64,000 bases of DNA, from positions 1 to 64,000 of the forward strand of contig NZ_QNQP01000009.1 of assembly GCF_003316635.1 (NCBI RefSeq). Reading direction: 5' to 3'. Positions 8,468-18,148 of this stretch are shown piece after piece (the stretch's first letter is position 1; every line of letters begins with the position of its first letter). The notes under the pieces are model-generated. The model was not told where the DNA came from and made no database searches. It saw only the letters and a program-made list of their open reading frames with translations. Made by a program: the position numbers and the translations under genes. The DNA comes from Roseovarius dicentrarchi. GTDB lineage: Bacteria > Pseudomonadota > Alphaproteobacteria > Rhodobacterales > Rhodobacteraceae.

Positions 8468-9976
8468 TCAGGCGCGCGCCTCTTTCGTCCACGCGGCATC
8501 GCCGGACAGGTCGGCGCGCGGGCTGCAATTACAGGCCGCATCGCGGTACGCGCTGCTGGCCTGCGCCGCCTCGGGCGCCGGAACCATCTGGCCTTGCCGC
8601 CAACCGCCGTGCAGATAGAGGCCCGTCGCCATGAGCGCCGTCGCCACCATCCCCGCCGGAAAGCTTAGCCACAGCGCGTCCGCGCCGATCAGCGGATAAA
8701 ACCCAAAGGCAAAGCCCAGCCGCACAGGATACATCGCCACGATCATCACCAGAAGCGGACCAATGACATAGCCATTGGCGCGCATCGTGCCAAACAGCAC
8801 CTGCGCAACGCCAAAAAACAGGTAGCCCCACGTCGCCATCAGCTGGATGCGCCGCCCGATCGGCACCGCCTCGCTGTCGACGCCCACAAACAGGCCCAGC
8901 GCGGCACGGTCGAATATGGTCAACACGGCAATCAGCGTGCCGGTGAGGATGATATTGAAAATCAGCCCCCACTTGGTCACGCCCCGGACGCGCCCCCATT
9001 GATCGGCGCCGATATTCTGCGCCGCCATCGCGCTGACCGCCGCGCTCAGCGCCATCGCGGGCATCTGCACATAGGTCCATAACTGCTGCGTCACGCCGTA
9101 GGCGGCGGCCGTCACCACCCCTTCGCGGTTGATCAGCGACAGCATGGTGATCGCCGCCGAGGATATCACGATCATCTGAAACCCGATCGGCAACCCCTTG
9201 GCCAGCATCAGCTTCAGTACGGCCGGGTCCGGGATCAGCAGGCGCATATCCGGCCCGCGCAAGGCCAATGGCGAGCCGCGCAGATAAATCGCCGCGACCA
9301 GCCCGATCAGCGCCGCAGTATTGCCGATCACCGTCGCCAGCGCCGACCCCATGATGCCCAGCTCCGGAAACGGGCCGATCCCGAGGATCAGCAGCGGGTT
9401 GAACACAATGTCCAGCCCCACAGACACGCCCATGAAATACAGCGGCGTCATCGAATCGCCCGTCCCCCGCAGCGCCATCATCAAAAGCGTAAAGGTCAGC
9501 GACGCAGGCATCGCGATGAAAATCACCCGCAGATATGTCAGCGCCAGAGGCGCCGCACTGCCGGGCGTGCCCAGAACCTCCAGCAGCTGCGGCGCAAACG
9601 CGTATCCCAGCGCGGCGATCACCGCGCTGAGCGGGATGATCGCGCCCAGCCCGGTGCCAACCGCGCGCCGCGCCTCTTGCGGGGTGCGGCGGCCCATGGC
9701 CTGCCCGATCAGAATGGTGGCCGCCATGCCAAAGCCGAACACGAACGACACCAGCAGAAACATCACCAGATTGCCGTTTGTCGTCGCGGCCAGCGCATCC
9801 TCGCCCAGATAGCGCCCGACCCAGACGGCATTGATCGACCCGTTCAGCGATTGCAGAACCGACGATGCCAGCGTGGGCAGTGCGAACAGGATCATCGTTG
9901 TCGGGATCGTGCCAGCGGTCAGATCCAGCCTTTTGCCCTTGATGGCGGCAGGGCGCGCAATGTCGGTGTCGCTCAT
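8468..9976 (-). CDS. MATE family multidrug/toxin efflux transporter
   Basis: The 502-residue integral membrane protein begins MSDTDIARPAAIKGKR and then shows the twelve-helix, twice-repeated hydrophobic pattern of MATE antiporters, with LPTLASSVLQSLNGSINAVWVGRYLG in the first helices and the matching second-half repeat near LINREGVVTAAAYGVTQQLW. Such proteins export cationic or organic toxicants in exchange for H+ or Na+. The ATG at 9976 is chosen because all upstream in-frame residues are Arg/Cys/Ser-rich and unlike a membrane protein. It lies 94 bases downstream of the FAD amine oxidase gene on the same strand and may share its transcript. The substrate is unknown. Confidence 0.88.
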   Translation of the reverse strand: MSDTDIARPAAIKGKRLDLTAGTIPTTMILFALPTLASSVLQSLNGSINAVWVGRYLGEDALAATTNGNLVMFLLVSFVFGFGMAATILIGQAMGRRTPQEARRAVGTGLGAIIPLSAVIAALGYAFAPQLLEVLGTPGSAAPLALTYLRVIFIAMPASLTFTLLMMALRGTGDSMTPLYFMGVSVGLDIVFNPLLILGIGPFPELGIMGSALATVIGNTAALIGLVAAIYLRGSPLALRGPDMRLLIPDPAVLKLMLAKGLPIGFQMIVISSAAITMLSLINREGVVTAAAYGVTQQLWTYVQMPAMALSAAVSAMAAQNIGADQWGRVRGVTKWGLIFNIILTGTLIAVLTIFDRAALGLFVGVDSEAVPIGRRIQLMATWGYLFFGVAQVLFGTMRANGYVIGPLLVMIVAMYPVRLGFAFGFYPLIGADALWLSFPAGMVATALMATGLYLHGGWRQGQMVPAPEAAQASSAYRDAACNCSPRADLSGDAAWTKEARA

Positions 9977-10070
9977 CGGGAGGTGCCTCGCAGGGGTCAA
10001 GTGGCTCGGGCCGAACGGCCAAGCCTCATAGGTAGCCAAGTGGCCCGCGCTGGCAAGCCCCGGCGCCAGG

Positions 10071-11366
10071 CTATTGACGCGCCCGCAGCTCCCGGTCGTC
10101 CTGCATCTGATACCAGCGCACCAGCATCCCTGCGCCCCACGGTGCGAGCGTCCGGAGCGGCACCGGCTTGAACGGCAAGCTGTCGAAAGCCGTTTCCGCA
10201 TCCGCCTCGCCCAGCATGCGGCGGGCCAGTTTCGTCCCGAAATAAAGGCTGCGCGTCACGCCCGATCCGTTATAGCCGCCCGCCATCCAGATCCCGTCGA
10301 AATGGCCGAAATGCGGGGAATGATCCGCCGTCATGGCGATCAGCCCAGACCAGACATGCGAAATCGGCGCATCGCTCAGCTGCGGATAAACCCGGCAGAT
10401 CGCCCGGCGATACGCCCGCTCTCGCGCGGCGGGCGACACGTTGCCGGCGCCGAACCGGCCGCCGAAAATGAATGATCGCCCATCGGGCGTCGGCCGATAC
10501 CACATGAACACGCGGCCCGATTCGCCATGCATCCGGCCCTTGGGCGACAGATCGGCCATCTGCTCGGGGCTGAGCGGCCCAACGGTGCAGGCCCCCGTTT
10601 CCAATGGGACAACCCGCCGGTTCAGCGCCGCGCTGCGCCGGTCCGAATACCCGTTGGTCGCCAGCACAACCTCGCGCGCCTCAACCTTGCCGCCGGTTGT
10701 GTGAAGCAGCTTGCGCGCGCCGCCCTGCTCGATCCCGGTGACGGCGCAGGGCGCGACAATCTGCGCGCCTGCCTCCAGCGCACGCGCCGCCAGCCCCAGC
10801 AGCATTTTGCGCGGATGCACCCCGCCGTCACGTTCATAGACGACGCCGCCGCGATAGAAATCGCTGCCGATTTCGCTGCGCTGCTCGGCGCGCGGCACCG
10901 GGTAGCTGGGCAAGCCGATCCGGTCGCGCAGCCAGTCACATTCGCGCAGCAGCGCATCATACTGCGTATCGGTGCGCGCGCCGCGGAACCGGCCTACCAG
11001 CGCCAGATCGCAAGCGATGTTTTCGGCGGCGACGAACTGCACCAGATGATCGACCGCATTCAGCCCCTCGCGCAGCAGCGCGACAGCGCGATCCTCGCCA
11101 TAGGCGTTGATCAGGCCGGAAATTCCCAGCTTGTGCAGCCCTGGCCCGATCATGCCGCCATTGCGCGATGACGCTCCGAACCCCACCGCCTCGGCGTCGA
11201 ACACCGCCACCGAACGTCCCGCCCGCGCCAGATGCAACGCCGCCGACAGCCCGGTATAGCCTGCGCCGACGATTGCCACGTCAACCTTGGCAGGTGGGCG
11301 CCCGGCAGTATCGGGCGCGCGATCCGCGCCCTCGTGCCAATAAATCCTCTCGGCTGTAAATGCCAT
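10071..11366 (-). CDS. FAD-dependent amine oxidoreductase (DAO / PuuB-like)
   Basis: The 431-residue protein shows the dinucleotide-binding fold DVAIVGAGYTGLSAALHL (about 29-46) ending in an acidic residue (VFDAE), then FGASSRNGGMI, the pattern of gamma-glutamylputrescine oxidase and related amine oxidases, and near the end MAGGYNGSGVTRSLYFG, which closes the FAD site. It would oxidise a secondary or primary amine with release of an aldehyde and H2O2. GGAGC stands 6 bases before the ATG. No other polyamine-degradation gene is nearby, so the substrate remains open (gamma-glutamyl amines, N-methyl amino acids or similar). Confidence 0.8.
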   Translation of the reverse strand: MAFTAERIYWHEGADRAPDTAGRPPAKVDVAIVGAGYTGLSAALHLARAGRSVAVFDAEAVGFGASSRNGGMIGPGLHKLGISGLINAYGEDRAVALLREGLNAVDHLVQFVAAENIACDLALVGRFRGARTDTQYDALLRECDWLRDRIGLPSYPVPRAEQRSEIGSDFYRGGVVYERDGGVHPRKMLLGLAARALEAGAQIVAPCAVTGIEQGGARKLLHTTGGKVEAREVVLATNGYSDRRSAALNRRVVPLETGACTVGPLSPEQMADLSPKGRMHGESGRVFMWYRPTPDGRSFIFGGRFGAGNVSPAARERAYRRAICRVYPQLSDAPISHVWSGLIAMTADHSPHFGHFDGIWMAGGYNGSGVTRSLYFGTKLARRMLGEADAETAFDSLPFKPVPLRTLAPWGAGMLVRWYQMQDDRELRARQ

Positions 11367-11451
11367 CTGCGCGCTCCGATCTGCTTGCCCCGAATGTGCA
11401 GATATCCACGGCCTCCGCCACAGAAAATTGCGCCGCCCGGCTTATCACACG

Positions 11452-11480
11452 AAAAAGCCGCGCGTGTTTCCACGCGCGGC
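11452..11480 (-). terminator. Rho-independent terminator of clpB
   Basis: Read leftward, GCCGCGCGTG (11480-11471) and CACGCGCGGC (11466-11457) form a perfect 10-bp stem with a GAAA loop, followed by five T at 11456-11452. It sits 22 bases after the clpB stop and separates clpB from the FAD oxidase gene. Confidence 0.93.
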
Positions 11481-11502
11481 CCGGTTTCGCAATGCAGGCT
11501 TC

Positions 11503-14121
11503 TTAGTGAACGACGGCATCCTCGGGCGGCTGGCGTTTGGTGCTGCCAACGCGATCCCCGATGATCAGCCCCTCAGGCCCGACAGTCACGGGTACGGTGC
11601 TGTCATCCATGATATCCCCCGCCAGCAGCATTTCCGCCAGCGGATCCTGAATGGCCCGTTGCAACACCCGCTTGAGCGGACGCGCCCCGAACACCGGATC
11701 ATACCCCTCGTCGGCCAGCCACTTCTTGGCCTCCTCGCCCAGATCCAGCGTGATCTTGCGGCTGGCCAGACGTTTGCGCAGACGCTCCAGCTGGACATCG
11801 ACGATGCCCGTCATGTTATCGCGGCTGAGCCGGTCAAAGATGACGATCTCATCCAGCCGGTTCAGGAACTCGGGCCGGAAATGGGCGCGCACCGCCTCAT
11901 TCACGCTGCGCTTGGCCTCGGCCACATCCGCACCTTCCGGCAACTGGCTGAGCGCCTGCGACCCAAGGTTCGACGTCAGGATGATCAGCGTCTGCTTGAA
12001 GTCCACGCGATGGCCCTGACCATCGGTCAGAACGCCGTCATCCAGCACTTGCAACAGCACGCTGAACACATCCGGATGCGCCTTTTCGACCTCGTCGAAC
12101 AGCACCACCTGATAGGGGCGCCGGCGCACGGCCTCGGTCAGTACACCGCCCTCGTCATACCCGACATAGCCCGGAGGGGCACCGATCAGGCGCGCGACGC
12201 TGTGCTTTTCCATGAATTCCGACATGTCGATCCGCACCATGGCGTTGTCGTCATCGAACAGGAATTCGGCCACCGCTTTGGTCAGCTCGGTCTTGCCCAC
12301 GCCGGTCGGCCCAAGGAAAAGGAAGCTGCCCAACGGCCGGTTTTCGTCATGCAGACCGGCCCGCGCCCGGCGCACGGCATTGGCAACGGCCCGCACGGCA
12401 GTATCCTGACCGATCACGCGCTTGTGCAGCCCGGCCTCCATGCCCAGCAGCTTCTCGCGCTCGCCTTCCAGCATCTTGGCAACGGGAATGCCCGTCCAAC
12501 GCTCGACCACCTGCGCGATCTGCTCGGGGCGGACGGCCTCTTCGACCATGACACCGTCGGATTCCGATTGCTCGGCCTCGGCCAGCTGCTTCTCCAGCCC
12601 CGGAATGACGCCGTAGGACAGCTCGCCCGCCTTGGCCAGGTCGCCCGCGCGCTTGGCGTGGTCCAGGTCGATCCGGGCGCGGTCCAGCTTTTCCTTGATG
12701 TCGCGGGCGCCGGCCAGCTTGTCCCGCTCGGCCTGCCATTTCGCGGTCATCTCAGCCGAGCGTTCCTGAAGCTCTGCCAGTTCCTTCTCCAGCTTGACCA
12801 GACGATCCTTGGAGGCAACGTCATCCTCTTTTTTCAGCGCCTCCGCCTCGATCTGCTTTTGCAGGATCTCGCGGTCAATCGCGTCCAACTCTTCGGGCTT
12901 GCTGTCCACTTCCATACGCAGACGACTGGCCGCCTCGTCCATCAGGTCGATCGCCTTGTCCGGCAGGAAGCGGTCGGTGATATAGCGGTGCGACAGGGTC
13001 GCCGCCGTCACCAGCGCGCTATCGGAAATCCGCACACCATGGTGCAGCTCGTACTTTTCCTTGATCCCGCGCAGGATGCTGATGGTGTCCTCGACCGTCG
13101 GCTCGGCGATCACAATCGGCTGGAACCGGCGGGCCAGCGCCGCGTCCTTTTCCACATGCTTGCGATACTCGTCCAACGTGGTCGCACCAACGCAGTGCAA
13201 TTCGCCGCGCGCCAGCGCAGGCTTGATCAGGTTGGCGGCGTCCATCGCGCCGTCCCCTTTGCCCGCACCGATCAGCGTGTGCATCTCGTCAATGAACAGG
13301 ATGATTTCACCGGCTGCCGCCGTGACCTCGTTCAGGACGGATTTCAGGCGTTCTTCAAACTCGCCGCGATATTTGGCGCCCGCAATCAAGGCCCCCATAT
13401 CGAGGCTGAGCAGCCGCTTGTTCGCAAGGCTTTCCGGCACGTCACCATTCACGATGCGCAGGGCCAGCCCCTCGGCAATCGCCGTCTTACCAACGCCCGG
13501 CTCACCGATCAGGACAGGGTTGTTCTTGGTCCGACGCGACAATACCTGCATGGCGCGGCGAATCTCATCGTCGCGGCCAATAATTGGGTCAATCTTGCCT
13601 TCAGCCGCGGCCGCCGTCAGATCCGTGGCGTATTTTTCAAGCGCCTCATAAGTATCTTCCGCGCTGGCAGAATCTGCCGTGCGCCCCTTGCGGATATCGT
13701 TGATGGCCTGGTTCAGCGTCTGGGCAGACACGCTGCCTGCTTCCAGCGCCTCTTTGGCGGGGGATTTCACCATCGCCAGCGCCTGCAAGATCCGCTCGAC
13801 CGGGACAAAACTGTCCTTGGCCTTCGTCGCCAGCTTTTCAGCCTCGGCCAGAACCTTGCCGGTCTGCTGGTCCATGTAGGTCTGGCCAGCGTCGCCCTGA
13901 ACGCGCGGTATCTTGGCCAGCGCCGCATCGACGTCCTGCAAGACGCGCGCAGGATCACCGCCCGACCGTCGAATCAGGTTCGCAGCCAAGCCTTCACTGT
14001 CGTCCATCAATGCCTTGAGCAAATGCTCCGGCGTCAGCCGCTGGTGGCTTTCGCGCATCGCAATCGTCTGTGCCGCTTGGATAAATCCGCGCGACCGTTC
14101 TGTGAACTTGTTCAAGTCCAT
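11503..14121 (-). CDS. clpB: ATP-dependent disaggregase ClpB
   Basis: The 872-residue Hsp100 protein has a duplicated Clp N-domain (about 1-145), a first AAA module with Walker A GEPGVGKT, a long coiled middle domain (about 405-525, rich in Lys/Glu, with [15 protein letters not shown]) and a second AAA module with GPTGVGKT and the Clp-type sequence [13 protein letters not shown]. It works as a hexamer with DnaK to dissolve heat-aggregated proteins. Length matches the family (about 860-880). AAGGAG lies 8 bases before the ATG. A heat-shock-type promoter is seen at 14195-14225 and a strong terminator follows the gene, so it is a single-gene unit. The GC-rich opposite strand is open over nearly the whole length but that frame is a shadow. 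Confidence 0.98.
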   Translation of the reverse strand: MDLNKFTERSRGFIQAAQTIAMRESHQRLTPEHLLKALMDDSEGLAANLIRRSGGDPARVLQDVDAALAKIPRVQGDAGQTYMDQQTGKVLAEAEKLATKAKDSFVPVERILQALAMVKSPAKEALEAGSVSAQTLNQAINDIRKGRTADSASAEDTYEALEKYATDLTAAAAEGKIDPIIGRDDEIRRAMQVLSRRTKNNPVLIGEPGVGKTAIAEGLALRIVNGDVPESLANKRLLSLDMGALIAGAKYRGEFEERLKSVLNEVTAAAGEIILFIDEMHTLIGAGKGDGAMDAANLIKPALARGELHCVGATTLDEYRKHVEKDAALARRFQPIVIAEPTVEDTISILRGIKEKYELHHGVRISDSALVTAATLSHRYITDRFLPDKAIDLMDEAASRLRMEVDSKPEELDAIDREILQKQIEAEALKKEDDVASKDRLVKLEKELAELQERSAEMTAKWQAERDKLAGARDIKEKLDRARIDLDHAKRAGDLAKAGELSYGVIPGLEKQLAEAEQSESDGVMVEEAVRPEQIAQVVERWTGIPVAKMLEGEREKLLGMEAGLHKRVIGQDTAVRAVANAVRRARAGLHDENRPLGSFLFLGPTGVGKTELTKAVAEFLFDDDNAMVRIDMSEFMEKHSVARLIGAPPGYVGYDEGGVLTEAVRRRPYQVVLFDEVEKAHPDVFSVLLQVLDDGVLTDGQGHRVDFKQTLIILTSNLGSQALSQLPEGADVAEAKRSVNEAVRAHFRPEFLNRLDEIVIFDRLSRDNMTGIVDVQLERLRKRLASRKITLDLGEEAKKWLADEGYDPVFGARPLKRVLQRAIQDPLAEMLLAGDIMDDSTVPVTVGPEGLIIGDRVGSTKRQPPEDAVVH

Positions 14122-14194
14122 ATGACTTCTCCTTTGTAAGCGTCATCCCGGTCGCGCACCCTCAATAGGCATGCTCGGTCGGGAACCTCCAATC

Positions 14195-14225
14195 ATATCT
14201 GGGCAACGGCCCGGCGCCGTTCAAG
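14195..14225 (-). promoter_or_regulatory. Sigma-32 (RpoH) type promoter of clpB
   Basis: Read leftward, CTTGAA (14225-14220) and GCCCAGATAT (14204-14195) are separated by 15 bases, close to the heat-shock pattern CTTGAA-N13/15-CCCCATNT. Transcription would start about 65 bases before the clpB ATG. This agrees with heat control of clpB in related bacteria. Confidence 0.65.
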
Positions 14226-14374
14226 TCAGGCAACCACCAATATCGCCATAAAGTAAACTTTTTGTAACCTGTGATGAAACCGTAACAGCCCTGCCTAAGT
14301 TGATGTTACACTAGGGCAGTTATCCACAGCCCCCTGACCGGACTAAAGGGCCGGCTAACACGAGGAGCAGTACA

Positions 14375-14686
14375 ATGAAGATCGAGAAAATCCGCTTCGA
14401 CAACGTGCGCTACAACCCCGAATTCGGTGCGTTCGAGACGCTGGTGAAAATCCACGATCGGGGTCAGGTCTACTCCTACCCCGCACAGGTTGCGGCGCCG
14501 CTTCATGCAGAGATGGGGTTGATCGTTCGCAGCCTCGCCCAGACCGCCAGTCGCGCGCACACAGCGAAAGGCGGATCGGCGAAAGGTGCAACGCGCCTTC
14601 ATCACGCCGCACCTCTCAAATCCGTGGTTGCGGATGCCAGTCAAAAATCCCTTCTTAGCCGTATCCTGGGCACTGCCGCCGCCTGA
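14375..14686 (+). CDS. Conserved hypothetical protein before pyrF
   Basis: A 103-residue protein starting MKIEKIRFDNVRYNPEFGAFE, with GAGGAG ending 8 bases before the ATG, a strong initiation site. The first 60 residues look folded (beta-rich, DRGQVYSYPAQVAAP); the last 40 are Ala/Lys/Ser/His-rich with no membrane segment. I do not recognise a domain. Small proteins of this kind occur in Rhodobacteraceae, and the gene is co-oriented with pyrF 72 bases downstream. Codon use (GC-rich third positions) supports translation. It could be a small nucleic-acid-associated protein given the basic tail (inference only). Confidence 0.7.
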   Translation: MKIEKIRFDNVRYNPEFGAFETLVKIHDRGQVYSYPAQVAAPLHAEMGLIVRSLAQTASRAHTAKGGSAKGATRLHHAAPLKSVVADASQKSLLSRILGTAAA

Positions 14687-14758
14687 GATCACAGCGCCGG
14701 TTGACGGCGGTCAATGAAACCGGGAAGAACCATGGAACCCCGCAAGCAGGAGCGTCCC

Positions 14759-15457
14759 ATGGCAAGTAATCCCGACAACCGCCTCATCGTCGCATTGGAC
14801 GTGCCAAACGCGCTACAAGGATTAGAACTGGCTGAAAAGCTGGGTCCACAAGTGGGCTTTTACAAAATCGGCCTTGGAATGCTGACTGGCGGCGGACTTG
14901 CGCTGGCCAATGAGCTTAAGGTCGAGCACGGCAAGCGAATTTTCTTGGACATGAAGCTGTTTGACATCGGCGCCACGGTCGAAGCTGCCGTGCGCGGCTT
15001 GGGGCAGTTTGATCTGGATTTCCTCACTGTTCACGGCGATCCGCACGTTGTGCGCGCCGCCCGTGAAGGCGCATCCGGCAAGGAGATGAAAATCCTCGCT
15101 GTAACGATCCTGACATCGCTCGACCGCTCGGACCTGGATGCAGGCTTGCTGGTTCCGGGCGATATCACCGATCTGGTCAGCACCCGTGCCGCGCGCGCGT
15201 TTGATGCAGGCGCGCACGGCGTCATAGCCTCCCCCCAAGAAGCCGCTATGATCCGCGCGCTGCCTGAAGCAGAAGGGAAACTTATCGTCACCCCCGGCGT
15301 TCGCCCCGCTGGCAGCGCCTTGGGCGATCAAAAACGGGTCGCGACCCCCGCCAGCGCCGTTGCAGCCGGTGCAGACCATATCGTGGTTGGCCGCCCGATC
15401 TGGGCATCTCGGGATCCTGCCGCAGCCGCCGCTGACATCCTTGCCAGCCTGCCGTAG
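14759..15457 (+). CDS. pyrF: Orotidine 5'-phosphate decarboxylase
   Basis: This 232-residue enzyme makes UMP from OMP in the last step of pyrimidine synthesis. It shows the N-terminal strand RLIVALDVPN, the catalytic motif FLDMKLFDIGATV (about residues 61-73) with the Asp-x-Lys-x-x-Asp set, and the phosphate-binding end GVRPAGS...GADHIVVGRPIW. The ATG at 14759 follows AGGAG by 6 bases; 15 further in-frame codons upstream lack a better site. It is a stand-alone bacterial-length form. Confidence 0.97.
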   Translation: MASNPDNRLIVALDVPNALQGLELAEKLGPQVGFYKIGLGMLTGGGLALANELKVEHGKRIFLDMKLFDIGATVEAAVRGLGQFDLDFLTVHGDPHVVRAAREGASGKEMKILAVTILTSLDRSDLDAGLLVPGDITDLVSTRAARAFDAGAHGVIASPQEAAMIRALPEAEGKLIVTPGVRPAGSALGDQKRVATPASAVAAGADHIVVGRPIWASRDPAAAAADILASLP

Positions 15458-15483
15458 ATTGGCGCCGCCCTACCAAAAGGTCG

Positions 15484-15605
15484 CCTTCGGCGAGGATATT
15501 TGAAGCAAGAAGAAATACAGGGGCCATTTCTTTTTGCCAAAAATATCCTGGGGGATCGTTGGAAGCCCCGCAGGGGATTTCAACGTGGGGGCAAAGCCCC
15601 CTTTG
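15484..15605. repeat. Roseobacter-type palindromic intergenic element
   Basis: After pyrF lies a composite of three palindromes: CGCCTTCGGCG near 15482-15492; two 25-base arms at 15492-15516 and 15526-15550 that are inverted copies of each other at 20 of 25 positions around a 9-base spacer; and GGGGGCAAAGCCCCC at 15587-15601. The motif aggatattt...aagaagaaa...ggggcaaagcccc is one I associate with repeated intergenic elements in Roseobacter genomes. Only one copy is in this window. Confidence 0.6.
15587..15604 (+). terminator. Possible terminator hairpin after pyrF
   Basis: GGGGGC (15587-15592), AAA, GCCCCC (15596-15601), then TTT. The stem is strong but the T run is short. It forms the right end of the palindromic element and could serve pyrF on the plus strand and, less well, betI on the other. 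Confidence 0.45.
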
Positions 15606-15618
15606 CCAACGGCGTTGA

Positions 15619-16311
15619 TCAGCGCGGCGTTACCGTCAGCGCCTGATCGCGAAAGGCGCGGGTGGTCAGGACGAGTGTTCCGATAGCTTCCATCTTGGCG
15701 AGCGCTGCGTCGAACTCGGCCGCGGAAATGTCTCCGCCTGACAAAAGGTGGCGCGCGGCAAAGTCGACCTCGGCGACACCCGTCGCACCCTCCATCGGGG
15801 CAATCTGAAAACTGGCGCGAAGCCATATTCCGTCCATGACGGTGCGCAAATGAAACGCGATGCGGGGCGCGATCTGTTCCCCGACCAAGGGGCGCAGCGC
15901 GCTCATCAGGTTGCTGCGCATCCGCGCATGAACAACCGTCTGGATGCGCTGGCTTTGCTTGTTATGCGGCACGTCCGAGCAGAGCGATATCCAGGCGTGA
16001 CAAATCTCCTGCTGAAAGACCGGCGCGGCGAAATTGCCGACGATAATCGCATAAAGCCGCTCCAGCGGCGTTTCGGCGTGGTGCAGCAATTCGGTGACGC
16101 AATCGCGCAGAACGGTGTTCGCGGTGCGCTGCACCCCCTCGAACAGCGCGTCCTTGTCTTTGAAGTGGTGCAGCACCACGCCCTTTGAGACGCCGGCAAT
16201 CTTGGCCACGCGGTCAAGCGTGGTGCCACGGATCCCATGCAGGACCAACGCATCAAATGCGGCCTGCGACAGTTCTGCCCGTCTGATGTCCCGTATGGAT
16301 CGCCGTGCCAT
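15619..16311 (-). CDS. betI: TetR-family repressor BetI
   Basis: The 230-residue protein has an N-terminal TetR helix-turn-helix, GTTLDRVAKIAGVSKGVVLHHFKDKDALFEGV (about residues 29-60), and a C-terminal ligand domain with the BetI-type segment EICHAWISLCSDVPHNKQSQRIQ. BetI represses choline-to-betaine genes and is released by choline. It is divergent from betA, with a palindrome and both promoters in the 123 bases between, so it probably represses both. No strong ribosome site precedes the ATG (GCGAG only). betB and a choline transporter are not in the window. Confidence 0.88.
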   Translation of the reverse strand: MARRSIRDIRRAELSQAAFDALVLHGIRGTTLDRVAKIAGVSKGVVLHHFKDKDALFEGVQRTANTVLRDCVTELLHHAETPLERLYAIIVGNFAAPVFQQEICHAWISLCSDVPHNKQSQRIQTVVHARMRSNLMSALRPLVGEQIAPRIAFHLRTVMDGIWLRASFQIAPMEGATGVAEVDFAARHLLSGGDISAAEFDAALAKMEAIGTLVLTTRAFRDQALTVTPR

Positions 16312-16340
16312 GACTCGCTACCCAGATGAGGGTTTAGCTT

Positions 16341-16367
16341 ATCTTGAGGTCCGAGGACCCACAAGAT
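16341..16367. promoter_or_regulatory. Palindromic operator between betI and betA
   Basis: ATCTTG-A-GGTCC-GA-GGACC-CA-CAAGAT is a near-perfect palindrome, with a one-base difference in arm spacing. It ends 7 bases before the betA -35 and overlaps the likely betI promoter on the other strand (TTGTGG, then TAAGCT after 17 bases). A BetI dimer bound here could block both genes. The match to any published BetI site was not checked. Confidence 0.55.
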
Positions 16368-16374
16368 TTACCTT

Positions 16375-16403
16375 TTGACTATAAAACTGACCGTTGGTAA
16401 GTA
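16375..16403 (+). promoter_or_regulatory. betA promoter
   Basis: TTGACT (16375-16380) and TAAGTA (16398-16403) are exactly 17 bases apart, a good sigma-70 promoter. The start would be near 16410, giving a short leader of about 25 bases before the betA ATG. Confidence 0.65.
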
Positions 16404-16434
16404 TCGCAGACCACCGGCAAGGAAAGGGATATTC

Positions 16435-18111
16435 ATGCAGGCCGATTTCGTCATCATCGGATCAGGATCGGCCGGTTCGGCCATGGCGTACCGTCTGTCC
16501 GAGGATGGAAAGCACAGCGTTCTGGTGCTGGAATACGGCGGCAGCGATGCTGGCCCGTTCATTCAGATGCCCGCCGCGCTCAGCTATCCGATGAACATGA
16601 AGCGCTATGACTGGGGCTACACCACCCAGCCCGAGCCGCATCTGAACAATCGCCGTCTGGCCGCGCCGCGCGGCAAAGTCATCGGCGGCTCGTCGTCGAT
16701 CAACGGGATGGTCTATGTGCGCGGCCATGCCTGCGATTTTGATCACTGGCAGGATAGCGGCGCCACTGGCTGGGGTTTTGCAAACGTGCTGCCCTATTAC
16801 AAACGCATGGAGAGTTGGACCGATGGCGGCCATGGCGGCGATCCCGAGTGGCGCGGCACGGATGGGCCGCTGCATGTCACACGGGGACCGAGGCATAACC
16901 CGCTGTTCGAGACATTCGTGCAGGCCGGACGTCAGGCCGGGTATGAATTCACCGAAGATTACAACGGCGAAAAGCAAGAGGGCTTTGGCCCGATGGAGCA
17001 GACCGTTTACAAGGGCCGCCGCTGGTCCGCCGCCAATGCCTATCTGCGCCCCGCGCTGAAGCGTCCGAATTGCGATCTGCTGCGCTGCTATGTGCGCCGC
17101 GTCATCATCGAGGATGGCCGCGCAACCGGGGTCGAGATCGAGCGCGGCGGCAAGATCCAGATCGTGACCGCAAACCGCGAGGTGATTCTGGCCGCCTCCG
17201 CCTTCAATTCGCCCAAGATCCTGATGCTGTCGGGCATTGGCCCGGCGGCGCATCTGGCCGAGCATGGCATTGATGTGGTCGCGGACCGCCCCGGCGTCGG
17301 TGGCAATTTGCAGGATCATCTGGAGCTGTATATCCAGCAGGCCTGCACGCAGCCGATCACGTTGTTCAAACACTGGAATATCTGGTCCAAGGGGATGATC
17401 GGCGCGCAATGGCTGTTCGGCAAAACCGGCCTTGGCGCGTCGAACCAGTTTGAAAGCGCGGCCTTCCTGCGGTCGAAACCGGGCGTCGAATATCCCGATA
17501 TCCAGTATCATTTCCTGCCGATGGCCGTGCGCTATGACGGGCAGGCCGCCGCCGAGGGGCACGGGTTTCAGGCGCATGTCGGCCCGATGCGATCCGCCTC
17601 ACGCGGGCGTGTCAGTCTGGCCTCAAACGATCCGATGGCCGCGCCGGAAATCGCCTTCAACTACATGTCCCATGACAGCGACTGGGAGGATTTCCGCCGC
17701 TGCATCCGTCTGACCCGCGAGATTTTTGGGCAGGCCGCCTTCGACCCCTATCGCGGTAAGGAAATTCAGCCGGGCGATGCGTTGCAAAGCGACGCGCAGC
17801 TGAATGACTTCATCGCCCAGCACGCCGAAAGCGCCTATCACCCCTGCGGCACCTGCAAGATGGGGGCGCAAGACGATCCCGCTGCCGTTGTCGACCCTGA
17901 ATGCAAGGTGATCGGCGTGGACGGGCTGCGCGTTGCCGACAGCTCGATCTTTCCGCGCATCACCAATGGCAATCTGAACGGTCCCAGTATCATGGTCGGG
18001 GAAAAAGCGTCCGACATGATTCTGGGCCGTGACCCGCTGCCTGCATCAAATCAGCGGCCATGGGTCCACCCCGCGTGGCGGGACACGATCAAGGCCGCAG
18101 TGCCCGCCTGA
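16435..18111 (+). CDS. betA: Choline dehydrogenase
   Basis: This 558-residue GMC flavoprotein oxidises choline to betaine aldehyde (and on to glycine betaine) at the membrane. It shows [20 protein letters not shown] at the start (FAD-binding), [20 protein letters not shown] (GMC signature 1), the second signature around [17 protein letters not shown], and the active-site region [10 protein letters not shown] near residue 470 followed by [10 protein letters not shown], where the Asn completes the catalytic pair. Length equals that of known BetA. GGAAAGGGA precedes the ATG. It is divergent from betI, and followed by a perfect hairpin terminator. Confidence 0.93.
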   Translation: MQADFVIIGSGSAGSAMAYRLSEDGKHSVLVLEYGGSDAGPFIQMPAALSYPMNMKRYDWGYTTQPEPHLNNRRLAAPRGKVIGGSSSINGMVYVRGHACDFDHWQDSGATGWGFANVLPYYKRMESWTDGGHGGDPEWRGTDGPLHVTRGPRHNPLFETFVQAGRQAGYEFTEDYNGEKQEGFGPMEQTVYKGRRWSAANAYLRPALKRPNCDLLRCYVRRVIIEDGRATGVEIERGGKIQIVTANREVILAASAFNSPKILMLSGIGPAAHLAEHGIDVVADRPGVGGNLQDHLELYIQQACTQPITLFKHWNIWSKGMIGAQWLFGKTGLGASNQFESAAFLRSKPGVEYPDIQYHFLPMAVRYDGQAAAEGHGFQAHVGPMRSASRGRVSLASNDPMAAPEIAFNYMSHDSDWEDFRRCIRLTREIFGQAAFDPYRGKEIQPGDALQSDAQLNDFIAQHAESAYHPCGTCKMGAQDDPAAVVDPECKVIGVDGLRVADSSIFPRITNGNLNGPSIMVGEKASDMILGRDPLPASNQRPWVHPAWRDTIKAAVPA

Positions 18112-18148
18112 CGCGTGTTCGCGGTCACCCGAGGGGCGGATTTCATCA

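Noticed and set aside
8529-10022. A second long minus-strand frame over the MATE gene
   Set aside because: It lacks hydrophobic helices and is a frame-shifted shadow rich in Gly/Arg/Asp; the MATE frame has twelve helices.
11428-14139. A 903-codon open frame on the plus strand opposite clpB
   Set aside because: It mirrors clpB codon for codon, has no ribosome site or domains, and is explained by the GC-rich third positions of clpB.
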